From Gambelia wislizenii (lineage: Eukaryota > Chordata > Lepidosauria > Squamata > Crotaphytidae), in the NCBI GenBank assembly GCA_030847615.1, contig JAUMIR010000002.1, positions 198,631,809 through 198,695,808 on the forward strand: a stretch of DNA of 64,000 bases, given 5' to 3'. Of this stretch, positions 43,320 through 54,440 are shown one piece after another (within the stretch, counting starts at the first letter, position 1; every line of letters begins with the position of its first letter). The notes under the pieces are model-generated. The model ran no database searches, was not told the origin of the DNA, and saw only the letters and a program-made list of their open reading frames with translations. A program made the position numbers and the translations under genes.

Positions 43320-44375
43320 TAGTAAGTGTGAAATACCACTCTATCACACATAGGAATTTTTTTTTAAAAAAAAGTTTGGCAGCAGCAAAGTCAGGTAGGT
43401 TAACATGTGAGTACTGTAATTCACTTGCAACTGCCATCTTGACTGGCAGGCATGCACAGCTTTTGGGGGGCCAAAAAACCATTAAAACAAATTGCAGCTG
43501 CTGCAATTTGCCATTACTGTGGAACAATCGGGGGGGGGGTGTTGCCTCATATAGATGGGCCCTTTAGCAGACGATTTGGAACTGCTCCCAGAGTACCTAT
43601 GTCTCCCAGAGGCACTTATTACATTATAATCACCACCACCACTATCAGTAGCAGCAGCAGCAGCAACCAGAATCCTGTATGGGAGTTATGAAGGTATAAG
43701 CATCACTGTTGCAGTGCTACATGGTGAATCCAGGCCTGACCTCCTACCCACCACCCACCCACTTAGCAGGAAGCAGCTTCTGCAAGTGATGGGGATCTGT
43801 TTTCCTGTCACTTCCCAAGCAGTGACTGCCCTTTTCACACCCTCCTGTGAGCAATCTCCATTGCAAAAGCAGAAACAGGAGCCATGTTCCAATCCCCACC
43901 CCCATGCCAGAGATTGCTCACATGAGGAGAGGTGGGACTGTAAGCAAGCTGCTTCCCAGTCAGCAGGAAAATACACCCCTGTTGTTTGCAGCAGCAGCTA
44001 CCTGGTAGGGGGGATTGGGGGACTTTTATGGTCCTGTGTATCCCCTAAACTAGGGGATACATGGGAATTCTGAATACATAACAGTCACAACTGTATAACT
44101 CTAGGTTATGCAATTGTAACTGTTGTGAGAATTCTGGCCACTACTACTCCTGCTCCTAATCATGTTGTGTAAATCACCCTGGAAATACAACCAACCAACC
44201 AAACAGAATAGTACATAACAAGCAAACAATAAAACACTAATAAATAAAATGTGTTTGTAAGTGCAGCTTAAAGCCACAACCCTGTGTATATGAGGACTGT
44301 CTTTGTTTTATTGGTATATATGAGTTGGTCTGGAGGCCTCTCTCCCTGAAAAACAAAATAAAAAGTAATGCTTTA
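43320..44375. other. No gene recognised
   Basis: It contains a (CAG/CAC)n-like stretch at 43630-43665 and an imperfect inverted repeat around 'gagcaatctcc' (43849) and 'gagattgctc' (43910). Nothing else supported. Confidence 0.35.
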
Positions 44376-44379
44376 AACC

Positions 44380-44478
44380 AGGGGTAGGTAAAGTGTGGCC
44401 CTCAAGAAGCTAAGGCTCCCAGCACTCCTTAGCATTGGCTAAGCTGACTCAGACTTCTGGGAGCTGCTAGCTAGAGGG
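44380..44478. repeat. Palindromic MITE (Pal-C family)
   Basis: 'gtgtggccctcaagaagctaag' to 'gctagagggctgcgctttg' with centre 'agcattggctaagctgact'. Confidence 0.5.
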
Positions 44479-44599
44479 CTGCGCTTTGTCCCTCCCCGTT
44501 TAGTAAATAAACTTAGGCTGTGGCTGATTTGCGAGTTTATTCTGTGGGCTCCCTCTTCTCTGCTGTAGTGTTGTCACCTTCACCCCCCACAAGTTTTCT

Positions 44600-44700
44600 G
44601 GGCACTAAGTTTATTTATTATTTATTATATTTATTTATATCCTGCCTTTCTCTCAATATAGGGACTCAAGGCGACTAAAGCAAGATCTGATTTGTATCCC
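44600..44700. repeat. A/T-rich repeat end
   Basis: 'tttatttatatcctgccttt' followed by 'gggactcaaggcgactaaag' matches a common amniote repeat motif. Short. Confidence 0.45.
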
Positions 44701-44973
44701 CTACCTTGTGCTTATGAAACTCTCCCCAACCCATTCTACATTTTAGGGACCAGAAATGCTCCAGAATCCTAAGTACCTGTGAGATGTTGAAGAGCACTTG
44801 AAAATGCTGCTTTTGGGAGTTTTAGTCCAACAAAAACAACTTTTTCCAAAATTCTGTTGGTTGATGAACTCCTTGTAGGAGGTGAGTGACACTATGTGAT
44901 TTAAATGCTACCTCAATAATCAGGAACTTCTGGCTTAACTTCCAGTTTGCAGCCACACACTGACTGGATACAA

Positions 44974-45623
44974 AGACGATCTCTCTGGCTTTTCTTCGCA
45001 AACAAAGATTCAGGAAGTACTCATCCCATGCTTTCTACAAGTGTGCTGATGACTCAAAAGGCCAATCTGAGATAAACAAGTCTGGTTGCAGAAAGCACAG
45101 CAACCCGGAAACAACACTCCTTGGGTGTTGTTTCCGGGTTGTGATTCTTTCTATGTTGTCATTTCTCTTCAAGACTTGTTCGACGTGCGTTCTCAAATAA
45201 GGCTGCAGCATTGTGGATAGTGCGTCTCCATACCTCCCGATGTGAGGCCAGGATGGACCATTGTTGGTGATCAGTTTGGCAGAGCCTGAGATGTTGTTTC
45301 AGGGAGTCCTTGTATCACTTACGCTGACCCATGGTGAGTTCACCGTAGAGTACTATTTTTGGGAGGTGATGGTCCTCCATCCTAGAAATGTGCCCTGCCC
45401 AGCGCAGCTGTGTTCTCAATATCATGGCCTCAATGCTGGTGATTCCTGCTTGCTCAAGGACAGCAACATTTGTCACATAGTCAGTCCAGTGTATATTTAG
45501 GATTGTGTGTATACAGCGCTGATGAAAGCGTTCGAGGAGTCATAAGTGGTGGCGATAGGTGACCCATGTTGCAGACCCATAAAGGAGAATAGACAGTACA
45601 ATGGCTCTATAAATAAATGCCTC
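44974..45623 (-). mobile_element. LINE-V 3' fragment with templated hairpin
   Basis: On the - strand the frame gives FIYRAIVLSILLYGSATWVTY, then the HQRC..ILNIHWTDYV region and the C-terminal finger region, ending 'agaaaagccagagaga'. It is truncated near 45623. A small deletion near 45321 removes the sequence for 'RGAPKK'. A perfect palindrome at 45101-45141 replaces the normal sequence. Confidence 0.85.
45101..45141. repeat. Perfect 17-bp inverted repeat
   Basis: caacccggaaacaacac (45101-45117), loop tccttgg, then gtgttgtttccgggttg (45125-45141). Other LINE-V copies have only the right arm here. Confidence 0.95.
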
Positions 45624-46104
45624 ATCCCTCCAACAGATGGGCGATGTGCCAGCAGTCCCCCCTCCTCTACCCAGCCATAGCAATTGTTCCTGCTTGAAGT
45701 TCATTGATTGGACTCTCAACACAGACTTCTTTCCCCAACCCAAATGTCATTCAACCTCTAGCAGGATAGCAAGTAGGCTGGAAATCCTTAAAATAAATAG
45801 CCACTTGATCCTGACTTTCTTTCAAATCCTACCTCCTAGTTTTGCCTGCTGACCTAACTTTGTCTCCTATTTTGACCTCTGATTCCATCCTTTGACCCCA
45901 ATCTGCTTGGACAATTCTCATGTCATCTTGGATTGCTACCTATCATTCCACCCTGACAGATTTGTACTATTAATGGCCACAATAGGGGTCCACCACTGTG
46001 AGCTGCTTTACTTAGGCACACTTTTTATTTTTAAATGTACAAATATGCATAACTTTCTGGAAGTATTTCAGAACTTCTCAAATGTCTTTTCCTTCCTTTG
46101 TTCT

Positions 46105-46748
46105 GAGTCAGACTGGTTGAGCACATGGACTAGCTAGATGGAGCTAGCTAAGATGGACTCTGACCCCCATGGCCTAGCTCTGGGGCCAGATGGCCTACAC
46201 AACCATGAAACACCCAAAAAAGACAACCTGTGATGCCAAAAGGGTTGGGGGAAGCCAACCTTACCCAAAGGCCTCCAAAAGGACCCAAAAAGACTCTGAA
46301 TTCCATCTACAGAGACTGTAAGTTATTCTGCATGTAATAGTTAGGGAATGTGTAGTTAGATTGCGTTAGATTTTATGTTTATTTGTAAGTGCTCTGAATG
46401 AATGCAAACTGTATAAGCCTTAAGCTGAACCTGGGAATGTTTTACCTTCTCAAGTGACATAGACTCCTAGAATAGAATAAAAGCTTCTGTTATTTCCTAA
46501 CCCTGCCTCTAATTGCCTGCTTTTGGGCAGCTATCAAGAACCTTCTCTAGAGTAGAGAAAAGAGTTATTATTGTTCTTTAACCCAGCACGTCTAGTCTCA
46601 CTGCCTGGATGTGGAAAAGACCATAAAGGAAATTGTAGAGTCAGTGAGTGGTGGCAAACGAAGAGGAATCCCTTGGGTTTGGGATTGGAAAAAGGGCCAA
46701 CCCTGGACTTCAGGCAGCAGAAGCTCTAGGGTGGCCTTTTTACGACAC
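46105..46748 (+). mobile_element. LTR-like 640-bp repeat, copy 2
   Basis: Matches 7545-8166 along its length, with AATAAA near 46477. The copies differ most just before 'gtggtggcaaacgaagagg'. Interpreted as in copy 1. Confidence 0.5.
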
Positions 46749-46749
46749 A

Positions 46750-47640
46750 CACCCCAAAACGTATGGGTATTGCAATCCAACATTGCTACCAGGGTGGCAG
46801 AGTGACATCAAGGAGCTATCCTGCTGTTGTTCTGCAACAGTATTGCATAAGGAGGCATTAGATATCTTCTTGCACAGTGCTGAAAAAGTATGCATTTATG
46901 AATTATGGGTTACATAAGGTTCCCGGTTTTAAAAGGTAAGCCTGCTACAAGAAATTCTACAGTACCACTTGACTAAGAATTGCCAAGATCTGACTTCACT
47001 GCTGTGGAGTAGATACCATGATATTTACACTGGGAGCAAAGTCTGAGGGAAAGAGATCCATAGATCCTTAAATTGTAGGGAACATAAACACTGATAAGCC
47101 ATTGCTGTCACAACCATTACAGTGAAGCTTGCAGATGTATCCAAAACTCATGTCTGAAATAATACATACTTAAATTTCAGATACCATTGTCAAAACTATC
47201 AGTCATCAAGATACATTTGGCAATACTGGAAATTTAAATTAATTGGCAGCTAACACACTATATCCACAATTGTAAAAATCTATATACTTTTCTAGTCTTG
47301 GAAGATAGACTGCTTTTACATACAATTAGATAATCTCAGCATATCTGAGCCAACATCAACATTTGTTAAGGTGAGTCCCACACAGTAAAGCTCAACATAC
47401 ATGCTGAGAACACAGCTCTAGGCCTAGTGAGAGGTGGGGGGCACGTACTAGTTTTACTTTCACATTTGCTCACATTTATCAAACATTTCCTACCATTCCC
47501 TTAAAGGAAACAAGTCTGGGTGTGAAACTGCGGCTTTGACTGTATATCTTTCACTTCTGCTTTTTGTAGGAGATTAATAATCATGTGTTTTCACACTGTA
47601 AGACCTGATTTCTCCTCCCCCTGGAGAAAAAACACAAACA
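46750..47640. other. Upstream region of CD300-like gene 1
   Basis: No repeat recognised. The nearest TATA-like element to the first exon is 'ccatataatacagg' near 47677. A transcription start there is inference. Confidence 0.35.
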
Positions 47641-47753
47641 GTGAGAGGAGCTGCAGGATTTGGCTCTGAAAGGCAAGCCATATAATACAGGCTCTAGGAA
47701 AGAGCTCAGAGAAACTAAATTTCTTTGAAAAGTCACTTAACTAAGCAAGGAGA

Positions 47754-47793
47754 ATGGAGCTATTCTGTGGCTTGATTTGGACTCTTTCCCAAG
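47754..47793 (+). CDS. CD300-like receptor gene 1, exon 1 (signal peptide)
   Basis: ATG in fair context (agaATGg) opens MELFCGLIWTLSQ and stops at a strong donor G|GTGAGT in phase 1. Joined to exon 2 it continues V-CWALKAP, giving a hydrophobic signal peptide with likely cleavage after CWA. CD300-family first exons are exactly this kind: about 40 bases, signal peptide, phase 1. No competing upstream ATG was seen close by. Confidence 0.8.
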
Positions 47794-47899
47794 GTGAGTG
47801 AAAACTGGAGCTCAAAGGTAGATTAGACTTGACACTCATTGACATCAGTTTGAGAAAGAGATGGTGAGGGGCATATTAGCAAATGTCCAGTCTGCACAT

Positions 47900-47929
47900 T
47901 CAACTCTACAATTCTATGATTCTATGATT
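47900..47929 (+). mobile_element. CR1 3'-tail fragment
   Basis: 'ctacaattctatgattctat' is the terminal octamer repeat of CR1. Only about 30 bases, in intron 1 of gene 1. Confidence 0.6.
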
Positions 47930-48003
47930 TTTTTCAGTCTGCACATTTTTTCTGGCTAATATCTTATCTGAAGAAATCAGAACCCAAGGGCTACCCATTT
48001 TTA

Positions 48004-48300
48004 TGTGGGTCCCAGAAGTAAGGAGCAGGACCTTCTCAGTTCATGGTCCCCTAATTTGTGGAACTGCTCCAAAAAGAGATTACATTGGTATTCTCACTGA
48101 TAATTTTTGGACAGACAGTTGATATGCATTTGTTCTATATCTACTGTTTGGGATTTGCTGTCTTGTTTTAGTGCTGTCTGATTGTAAAGCCTTAATTTAT
48201 TTGGATTGACTGTTATGATATCATAAGGAATGGCATGGGAAAGGGCCATCACAAAGGCTGAAAGGTGGTATAATATAAATTATTTTTAATCACTGAATTT
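48004..48300 (+). mobile_element. L2-like LINE 3' end
   Basis: 'caggaccttctcagttcatggtcccc' (split over two phrases), 'gtggaactgctccaaaaag' and a T-rich 3' UTR resemble the end of L2-type elements. Decayed. Confidence 0.4.
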
Positions 48301-48461
48301 TAAAAGAAATATTCCCTCAGACTTTCATCCAGTTTGCGTCACCTTGTGATATGAACCCATGGGCAGGTTATGCCAATAAAATAAGCATTATATTTCTTGT
48401 TTTTTTCATTCTGTCAAGCAGATACCCAAGAACAAGCTGATTTGTCAAGAGGGACCACTAG

Positions 48462-48572
48462 TCTTCCTCAACCTGGTGCTCTCCAGATGTGTTGGATGAC
48501 GACTCCTATCATTCCCAGCCAGCATGACAAATGGCACATTTGGAGGGCACCAGGTTGGGAAAGGCTGTTCTA
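48462..48572. repeat. Palindromic MITE (Pal-C family), internally deleted
   Basis: 'acctggtgctctccagatgt' at the left and 'ggagggcaccaggttgggaa' at the right, centre 'cattcccagccagcatgac'. Confidence 0.65.
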
Positions 48573-48706
48573 ACCTTTCTCTTGTATTTTTTCCCAATTG
48601 ATTCCATGCAGGGTACAGAGTTTTGAGGGGGACTGTAAAGGCTCCACATGGTCTCTGCATTTTGCTTTATGTGAAAATGGTTTTTCCATCTCTCTCTACT
48701 TTGCAG

Positions 48707-49042
48707 TTTGCTGGGCACTGAAGGCTCCCAGAAGAGTCTCTGCACCACTTGGTGGCTCAATATCTCTGCAGTGTACATACAGAAGAGGTGATGAAGAACG
48801 TGTCAAATTCTGGTGCAGAGAAGAAAGTCCCCATTTTTGTTCTAGCAGCCACTTTGTCCAAACAACAGGGTCAGAGGCAGAGGTGAAGGTGAACAATACA
48901 TCCATCAAAGATAAACACACTTTCCATGAATTCAGCGTGACCATGGAAAGCCTCACTGATGCAGATGCAGGGACCTATCTTTGTGGGGTAGAGACAAGGG
49001 GCTACGACATCTCGCACCAAGTGGAGGTTATCATTACTACAG
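48707..49042 (+). CDS. CD300-like receptor gene 1, exon 2 (Ig V-type domain)
   Basis: Acceptor 'ctctctactttgcag', donor 'acag|gtacac'; 336 bases, phases 1-1, the standard Ig-V exon. Key residues: SLQCTY (B-strand Cys), VKFWCREES (C-strand Trp and CD300-type extra Cys), PHFC (its partner Cys), DAGTYLCGVE (DxGxYxC with the F-strand Cys). The extra FWC...C pair is typical of CD300/CMRF35 and pIgR-like domains, so two disulphides are expected. One N-glycosylation sequon (NNTS) is visible. CD300 ectodomains bind phospholipids and other ligands on the surface of myeloid cells; ligand here is unknown. Readers should ignore the longer ORF from 48598, which reads through the intron. Confidence 0.92.
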
Positions 49043-49236
49043 GTACACTGTAATACAGGGGGGGGGACCCACATCCTTCCATAGGAAGCCTGTGCACTAT
49101 AGCTTCAATTTGAAAGTAGGGCTGTGCTGTAATTGGATATTGGTTAGGCTCAGATTTCTGAATTCTGAAATCTGAAGTTTTAATTTTAAATGAAGGAATG
49201 TTTCTAGTCCTCAGAGTTGTAGAGATGGATTTGAAG

Positions 49237-49466
49237 GTACAGGACCTAAACACTCTGAAGGGACCAGATCCCCTCTAATCTTGGAAGCTAAGCAGAATCA
49301 GGTTTATTCATACTTGGAAGGGGGACTGCTAAGCAATCCCAGGTGACATAGACTATCTTTCAGAGGAAAGCAATGGCAAAACACTTCTGAGTATTCTTTG
49401 CCTAAGAAAACCCTTTGAATCCATGGGGCCTCAATAAGTCGACAGGCAACTTGAAGGCACATACAC
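49237..49466 (+). mobile_element. 5S-rRNA-derived SINE
   Basis: 'cttggaagctaagcagaatc' and 'catacttggaagggggactg' follow the 5S rRNA order (GGAAGCTAAGCAGGGTCGG, TACTTGGATGGGAGACC). The body with 'cagaggaaagcaatggcaaa' and the tail 'gcaacttgaaggcacatac' are shared with the tRNA-headed SINEs. It lies in intron 2 of gene 1. Confidence 0.85.
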
Positions 49467-50082
49467 AGAGAGAAAATCCTGGTGACATATCTGAAGGGGA
49501 GGTGGACATCTAGGAAACATTGGGCCACTGTTTCACACAGCCAGGTTTGGCTGTTCACAGCAGTTTTGTCACTCAGGCAAACAAGTCAAACCCTTTTTGG
49601 TTCTACAAGGCTTTTCATGGATAGTTGCTGAATGCAGTTTTTAAATATCTGATCTATCTGACTTTATATGGTTATAGACCTGCTTTAACTGCAGTGAGTA
49701 TTTTCACAGATTTTTTTTTACTGTATTTTTTAGTGTTGTTTCAATAGTGACATCTATAAATGGCTGCGGAAATTACCATTTTAGTGTAGAAATACATGAA
49801 AATGAGACCAACAAACAGGAAATGACATGATACATGCTATGCCTAAATTCAGACATGAAAAATGAGAACTACTAAGTGTACACATGCTAAGGTTGCTATC
49901 TTTAACACGTTTTTGTCAGTGCTGTGACAAATTCAGCAGAAGGAGTGGAGGAAACATTGGTTTGGTAGCAGTAATAAGTATAATACTAATTAGGGGCCAC
50001 AGGCAAGCCATAGACCATGTGTTTATTTCTCTTTATTTGGTGACATTTTGATACTGCAAGTTTAACACTAGATACCAACCTA

Positions 50083-50311
50083 TAGGAAAAGAAATTCCAC
50101 CTGAACATTAAGAAGAACTTCCTGATGGTAAGAACTGTTTGACAGTGGAATGTGCTGCCTCAGAGTGTGGTGGAGTCTCCTTCTTTGGAGGTTTTTAAAC
50201 AGAGGCTGGATGGCCATCTGTCGGGAATGCTTTGATTGTGTATTCCTGCAAGGCAGGGGGTTGGACTAGATGGCCCTTGTGTCTCTTCCATCTCTATGAT
50301 TCTAGGATTCT
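50083..50311 (+). mobile_element. CR1 3' end
   Basis: 'gaaattccacctgaacatta' to 'ggccatctgtcgggaatgct' and the terminal 'ctatgattctaggattct'. The coding part matches FHLNIKKNFLM and the VVESPSLEVFKQRLDGHL-like C-terminus of CR1. 5'-truncated, in intron 2 of gene 1. Confidence 0.9.
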
Positions 50312-50438
50312 CCCACTATCCTGAGGACAATTTGGTCCCACTCTGAAATCTTACTTTAATCATTCAACAAATAAGGAACTGTGAATACATATCCTATCTG
50401 CAAGATCAAGCTTTGACAGCACAAATTCTTCTCTGCAG

Positions 50439-50523
50439 CTTCTTCATCCCCTTCCTCAGACTTTGTTAGAAACAGAGAACTAGCAACCAAAGACTCACAC
50501 AGATCTACTATAGCTCCTGAAAG
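50439..50523 (+). CDS. CD300-like receptor gene 1, exon 3 (stalk)
   Basis: Acceptor 'aaattcttctctgcag', donor 'gaaag|gtacca'; 85 bases, phase 1 in and 2 out. Read with the last base of exon 2 it gives ASSSPSSDFVRNRELATK and then DSHRSTIAPE. It is Ser/Thr-rich and without domain, as expected for the membrane-proximal stalk. Phase fits both neighbours exactly, which is the main support. Confidence 0.75.
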
Positions 50524-50635
50524 GTACCATCACCATCTGCATCCTATATGTTCCAGGAATGAGTCCAAAAGTAGCCTTTGATTAGGGCTGGATGCTAAAC
50601 ATGACTGAATGCCAAGGAGTGATTTGGGCTTCTCC

Positions 50636-50750
50636 ATGTGAGCACTTCAGAGGTTCTGAGCTACAGTTCCCATTGCCAGCGTGGCCGTTGGTTGTGTTGG
50701 CTGGAGATGATGGGTGCTTTTGTCCAGCACATGTGGAAAGGTCCAGGTTG
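50636..50750. repeat. Palindromic MITE (Pal-C family)
   Basis: 'agctacagttcccattgcca' and 'ggagatgatgggtgctttt' mirror each other around 'ttggttgtgttggct'. Confidence 0.5.
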
Positions 50751-50978
50751 GAGCCGGGTGGCTACCCTTACCCCTTTCTGCTAGCCTCACCCCAAAATAG
50801 CAGTGCATATACATTCATTCATGTATTTACTCATCCTGTTTCTAACCTTTATTTATACCAATAAGAGCCCTCAAGATAGAAGTTAAATAAATGTATAGTA
50901 AATTTCTGCATGGATGGTATGCTTGCCATTATGAAAGTGAGCCCAGCAAATAAATTAATGGAACATGTCCCTCTTTAG

Positions 50979-51150
50979 GACCAAGTCCAGCAATGCTGAT
51001 TTTCTGCTCCTGGTCTTCCTGAAAATTCCCATCTGTCTGGCCATGATAGCTGCTGCAGTTTGGGTACACATGTGGTACAGCAAAGGAAGATACCCCAGAG
51101 CCAAGAGGCATCAGAACAACAGGAGCAGCTCCAAGCAGGCACATCAAACG
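50979..51150 (+). CDS. CD300-like receptor gene 1, exon 4 (transmembrane and juxtamembrane)
   Basis: Acceptor 'gtccctctttag', donor 'acg|gtaacc'; 172 bases, phase 2 in, 0 out. It encodes TKSSNADFLLLVFLKIPICL then AMIAAAVWVHMWYSKGRYP and a basic juxtamembrane RAKRHQNNRSSSK. The pattern LLxFLKxPxxLxMxxAxxWV is that of CD300 transmembrane segments. Lys within the membrane (FLKIP) suggests pairing with an acidic-residue adaptor such as DAP12, hence an activating receptor (inference). No tyrosine-based ITIM is present in this exon. Confidence 0.85.
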
Positions 51151-51154
51151 GTAA

Positions 51155-52010
51155 CCAACCATTTCTTTTCATCCATTTCCTTAACTCCAGACTTCCCCAT
51201 ATGACACAGGTGCATTAGCTGCTGGAAGGTAAACCAGACATGAATGACCTTATGTGAGAAACCCCTGTTCATCCTCATAGAGCTCTGTGGTATCCTCAGA
51301 AGAAAACATGATAAGTTGGCATCACAGTGGGCAGCCTATGTTTCATCTTTCAACACACATCCCAAACTTAAGCCCTTTTAAAAAACAGTCCTAAGCAGCC
51401 AGATCCTTTGTGATGTATATTTGGGGCTGAAAAGAAGGTGGGCTCAGCTACTAAAGTTTTATGACTTACTGACCAAAATGCTGACACCAGGAGTTGAAGA
51501 TAATCACATTATTGAAAAAATAGTCCTCTGTAAAGTGGCCATCTTTCCCCCACAAAAATAAGTGTTTGCTAATTCCCACAGGTTGTCTTTCTATTAACAT
51601 CAGATTGGAGGGCAATATGCTATCTCTCAGATTGTCCTCCACAAGGAAATCTGCATGTGCTCTGAAATCCAAGAGTCTCCTCAAGCTGGTAATGTGTAAC
51701 TAGCTAAAAAGTGATTTCACCAGTTTTGTCTTAAATTTGTTAGGTGTATGATGCTTGTTTTTCCTCTTGCCTCCCCGCTTGATAAATTCTTTTTTGAAGT
51801 ATTTAGACTACATTGGTTTTTGTTCTGTTGTGGGGCTTTTTAAGGGGATTTTCCAGTAAACTTTTCCCACATGAGGGACTGCATGGTTACAAAACTACTG
51901 CTTATGTTTTTAGGACTTTTGTGAGCTTTTGTTGCATTTTATGTTTCTTGGATTCAGTCTCCACTCCCCACCCCCCAAAAATCTAAAAGCACTATTATTT
52001 TTCATTATTT
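51155..52010. other. Intron 4 of CD300-like gene 1
   Basis: No repeat or exon recognised between the transmembrane exon and the first candidate terminal exon. Confidence 0.5.
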
Positions 52011-52017
52011 TTCTAAG

Positions 52018-52080
52018 GCTGGGCTAAAGACAGAGACCTTGGCAAATATGGCCCAGAAATTCCCCAAGCAGTTAGACTAG
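52018..52080 (+). CDS. CD300-like gene 1, candidate terminal exon A
   Basis: Acceptor 'cattatttttctaag' then, in phase 0, AGLKTETLANMAQKFPKQLD and stop at 52078-52080. The phase matches exon 4. No ITIM or known tail motif. It competes with candidate B at 52966; RNA data would decide. Confidence 0.35.
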   Translation, partial: AGLKTETLANMAQKFPKQLD

Positions 52081-52466
52081 AGAGCGTGTCAGGTAATGCA
52101 TCTTGACTGGCAACCTCATATCATTCATTCTTTTTTGGGGGGAGGGGGGCTTTATAAAGAAGGGAATCCACTGATAGGGAAAGTTATCCCCCCAGCCAGA
52201 TTCATAATACCCTGATCTGCAGATCTGCAAGAGATAGTTTATGCAGTTTGGCATACACAATCAGGGATCCTAATATTGTGTCAGTTCTGGGATTGATATA
52301 CTAAATCAAGCTGGGTCATAACTGGGCCAAAACCTCTTTAACAAACCGCACAGCACAGGACTACCAGATTTGCCCATCCAGGCTGCCTGGTATTTGTATC
52401 AGCATGACCCAGAGCCAATTTGCAGGGTAATGTTCATGCAATTTGTTCATGCAAATCGTCAGGCAG

Positions 52467-52578
52467 GGTGGAAAACCTGTGGTCTGCCAGATGTTGCTGG
52501 ACTGCAGCTCCCTCCATTTTCATGATGTTGGCTAGGATTGATGGGAACTGCAGTCCAACAACATTGAGTGGCCCACAT
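52467..52578. repeat. Palindromic MITE (Pal-C family)
   Basis: 'ccagatgttgctggactgca' and 'tgcagtccaacaacattgag' mirror each other, centre 'atgttggctaggattgatg'. Confidence 0.7.
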
Positions 52579-52965
52579 TTCTCCTCCCTATGCTATGCTT
52601 TTATGCAAAAAGTTTCACAGTTGCCTGTCAAAATGTGTGAACCAGCCTAGAAAGTTTGCTGGCAAGCTCTCTGGTATTATTAACTGCACCTACATAGCCC
52701 ATAGGCATTAAAATAGAAGGGATGAGAGTTAAAATAAGAGCAGAGATCTATTACTGACCCATATAATGTTCCCCCTTCAAACTTGCTTTAAACTCAGGTT
52801 TTTCTTTATGAACAAAGATTGTTCTTAGGATAAGTGATAACACAAATTCCAAGAGAAGTAAGTATCAAGTTAAATGCTCCATTCAGATGTTGCTTCTTTG
52901 ATAAGGAGTGCATTTTTGGTGATATTTTTTCCCCTCTTTCACTTAATACACCATCTCTTTCTTAG

Positions 52966-53025
52966 CCTAGGAGTGAATCATGGCATGAACATTATCCTGC
53001 AATTCCATGTATAGAAGCTGCCTGA
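52966..53025 (+). CDS. CD300-like gene 1, candidate terminal exon B
   Basis: Acceptor 'acaccatctctttcttag' (good pyrimidine tract), then in phase 0 PRSESWHEHYPAIPCIEAA and stop at 53023-53025. Either this or candidate A gives a short tail without signalling motif, fitting an adaptor-coupled receptor. Its acceptor is the better of the two. Confidence 0.4.
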   Translation, partial: PRSESWHEHYPAIPCIEAA

Positions 53026-53403
53026 CTAATTGTGGACAGACATGACTGCCTCACTCTTAACCATTGGATAAAGCTGTCATCTTTGTTTTACAACTACAAC
53101 AAATGCTATAGGACTGAGCCAATGTGAGAAGAAAGCAAGGCCACATCTCCTCATAATAATCCTACTTCAGTGAAGTTGGGTGATGACACATCAAAATTCT
53201 GAAGAGTGTAAATGTTAATAGTAAAGAGATTCATAAAAGAGGATATGTTGCCTGTCTGAATATTTAGAAAAGCTTAAATGGGAGCTTTTTTGCTCTTCCT
53301 GTTTAGTATGCTTAGCCTATCATTATTCTTTTTTTTTGCCTATATCTTATCTCCCTTTCCATTTCTAAGAAATGTATTATCTGCATTTTAAAAATCCTTT
53401 ACG

Positions 53404-53628
53404 CAAGTGGTTTGGGTGTTGGTCTAGAACTCTGGCAGACAAAGCTTTGAATCCTCTCAGCTGTGGAAATCCACTGGGTGACCTTTGGTAAGTCACACTC
53501 TCTCGGCCTTAGAGGAAGGCAAGGGCAAACCTCCTCTAAACAAATCCTGCCAAGAAAACCCCAGGATTGATTTGCCTTAGGGTCACCGTAAATTGGAAAC
53601 AACTTGAAGGCACACAACAATTATTATG
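53404..53628 (+). mobile_element. tRNA-derived SINE (Sauria-SINE type), 5'-shortened
   Basis: Starts at 'caagtggtttgggtgttggt' and keeps the 'gtgacctttggtaagtcaca' body and 'ggaaacaacttgaaggcac' tail; the first tRNA bases are missing. Confidence 0.85.
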
Positions 53629-54057
53629 GTCCACATCCCTACAGGCCATGAAGGTATTCCCTTCCCACCTCACATACCTTGTTTTCCAAATGAATCTTTT
53701 CCTAGTCTGCAGAAATATTGCTAAGTTTGAAAATGATGCTCTGGGCCAACTATTGACCATCATGGAGGTCAATCTAGAGGCCTGGGCAGGGTTTCCTTCT
53801 GATATTTATTTCAAAATTTGTTGTAGGTTCTTTCATAAATATGCATGCATTTAACATACACACACAAATCAGAGGGGAAAAAAGATTTTTTACTGGATTT
53901 TAAAAAGTAGAGTTATAACAAAAGGGAGGGGGGAAGAAGAAAGAAAAAAGGGAGGAGGATAGAGAATATGAGCCTTGGCTGAGTGTATACATTAATATAA
54001 GCTGACCATATTTCCGCTTGTTCTTGATGTTGGTGTCTATAAATTACATGTTCACGT

Positions 54058-54440
54058 ACCCGCTAGCTGTCCCAATTTGGCAGGGACAGTCCCAGTTAAT
54101 CCTCTATCACCCCTCTTTTAAAGCTGCCTTTAAAATGTCCCTCTTTCTCTCTCCTCCTTCTACTTTCTCCTTTTGTCTTCAGCTTAGTTCAGTTGCTACA
54201 AACTGAGTTAAAGTGCAAAAGCAGTTTTTCACTCAATTGATTCAGTAGGGGGGTTGGGGAGGAGAAAGGGCAGAGTCTTACCCTTCCCAGTAGGCTCAGG
54301 CAAAAGCAATCAACCTCTCCTAGCTTGTCTGTTTTTTCTCATTAACAAGTTTTGCTTTCCTGACCACACACTTTGATGTTGTTTGGCCACATGGATCCCA
54401 GTTTTCATTTGTGAAATGTTGGAGGGTATGGTGTTCACAA
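54058..54440 (+). repeat. Dispersed repeat, uninterrupted copy
   Basis: 'caatttggcagggacagtcc' to 'aaatgttggagggtatg'. The same sequence is split at 38742-38830 and 39897-40150. Family unknown. Confidence 0.65.

Noticed and set aside
48598..49053. 151-codon ORF over the Ig-V region as a single-exon gene
   Set aside because: Its first third is intron upstream of the acceptor at 48706 and its end runs past the donor at 49043. The exon model with a separate signal peptide is better.
49237..49340. 5S rRNA gene
   Set aside because: The 5S part is diverged and fused to a SINE body; the same arrangement occurs at 21417.
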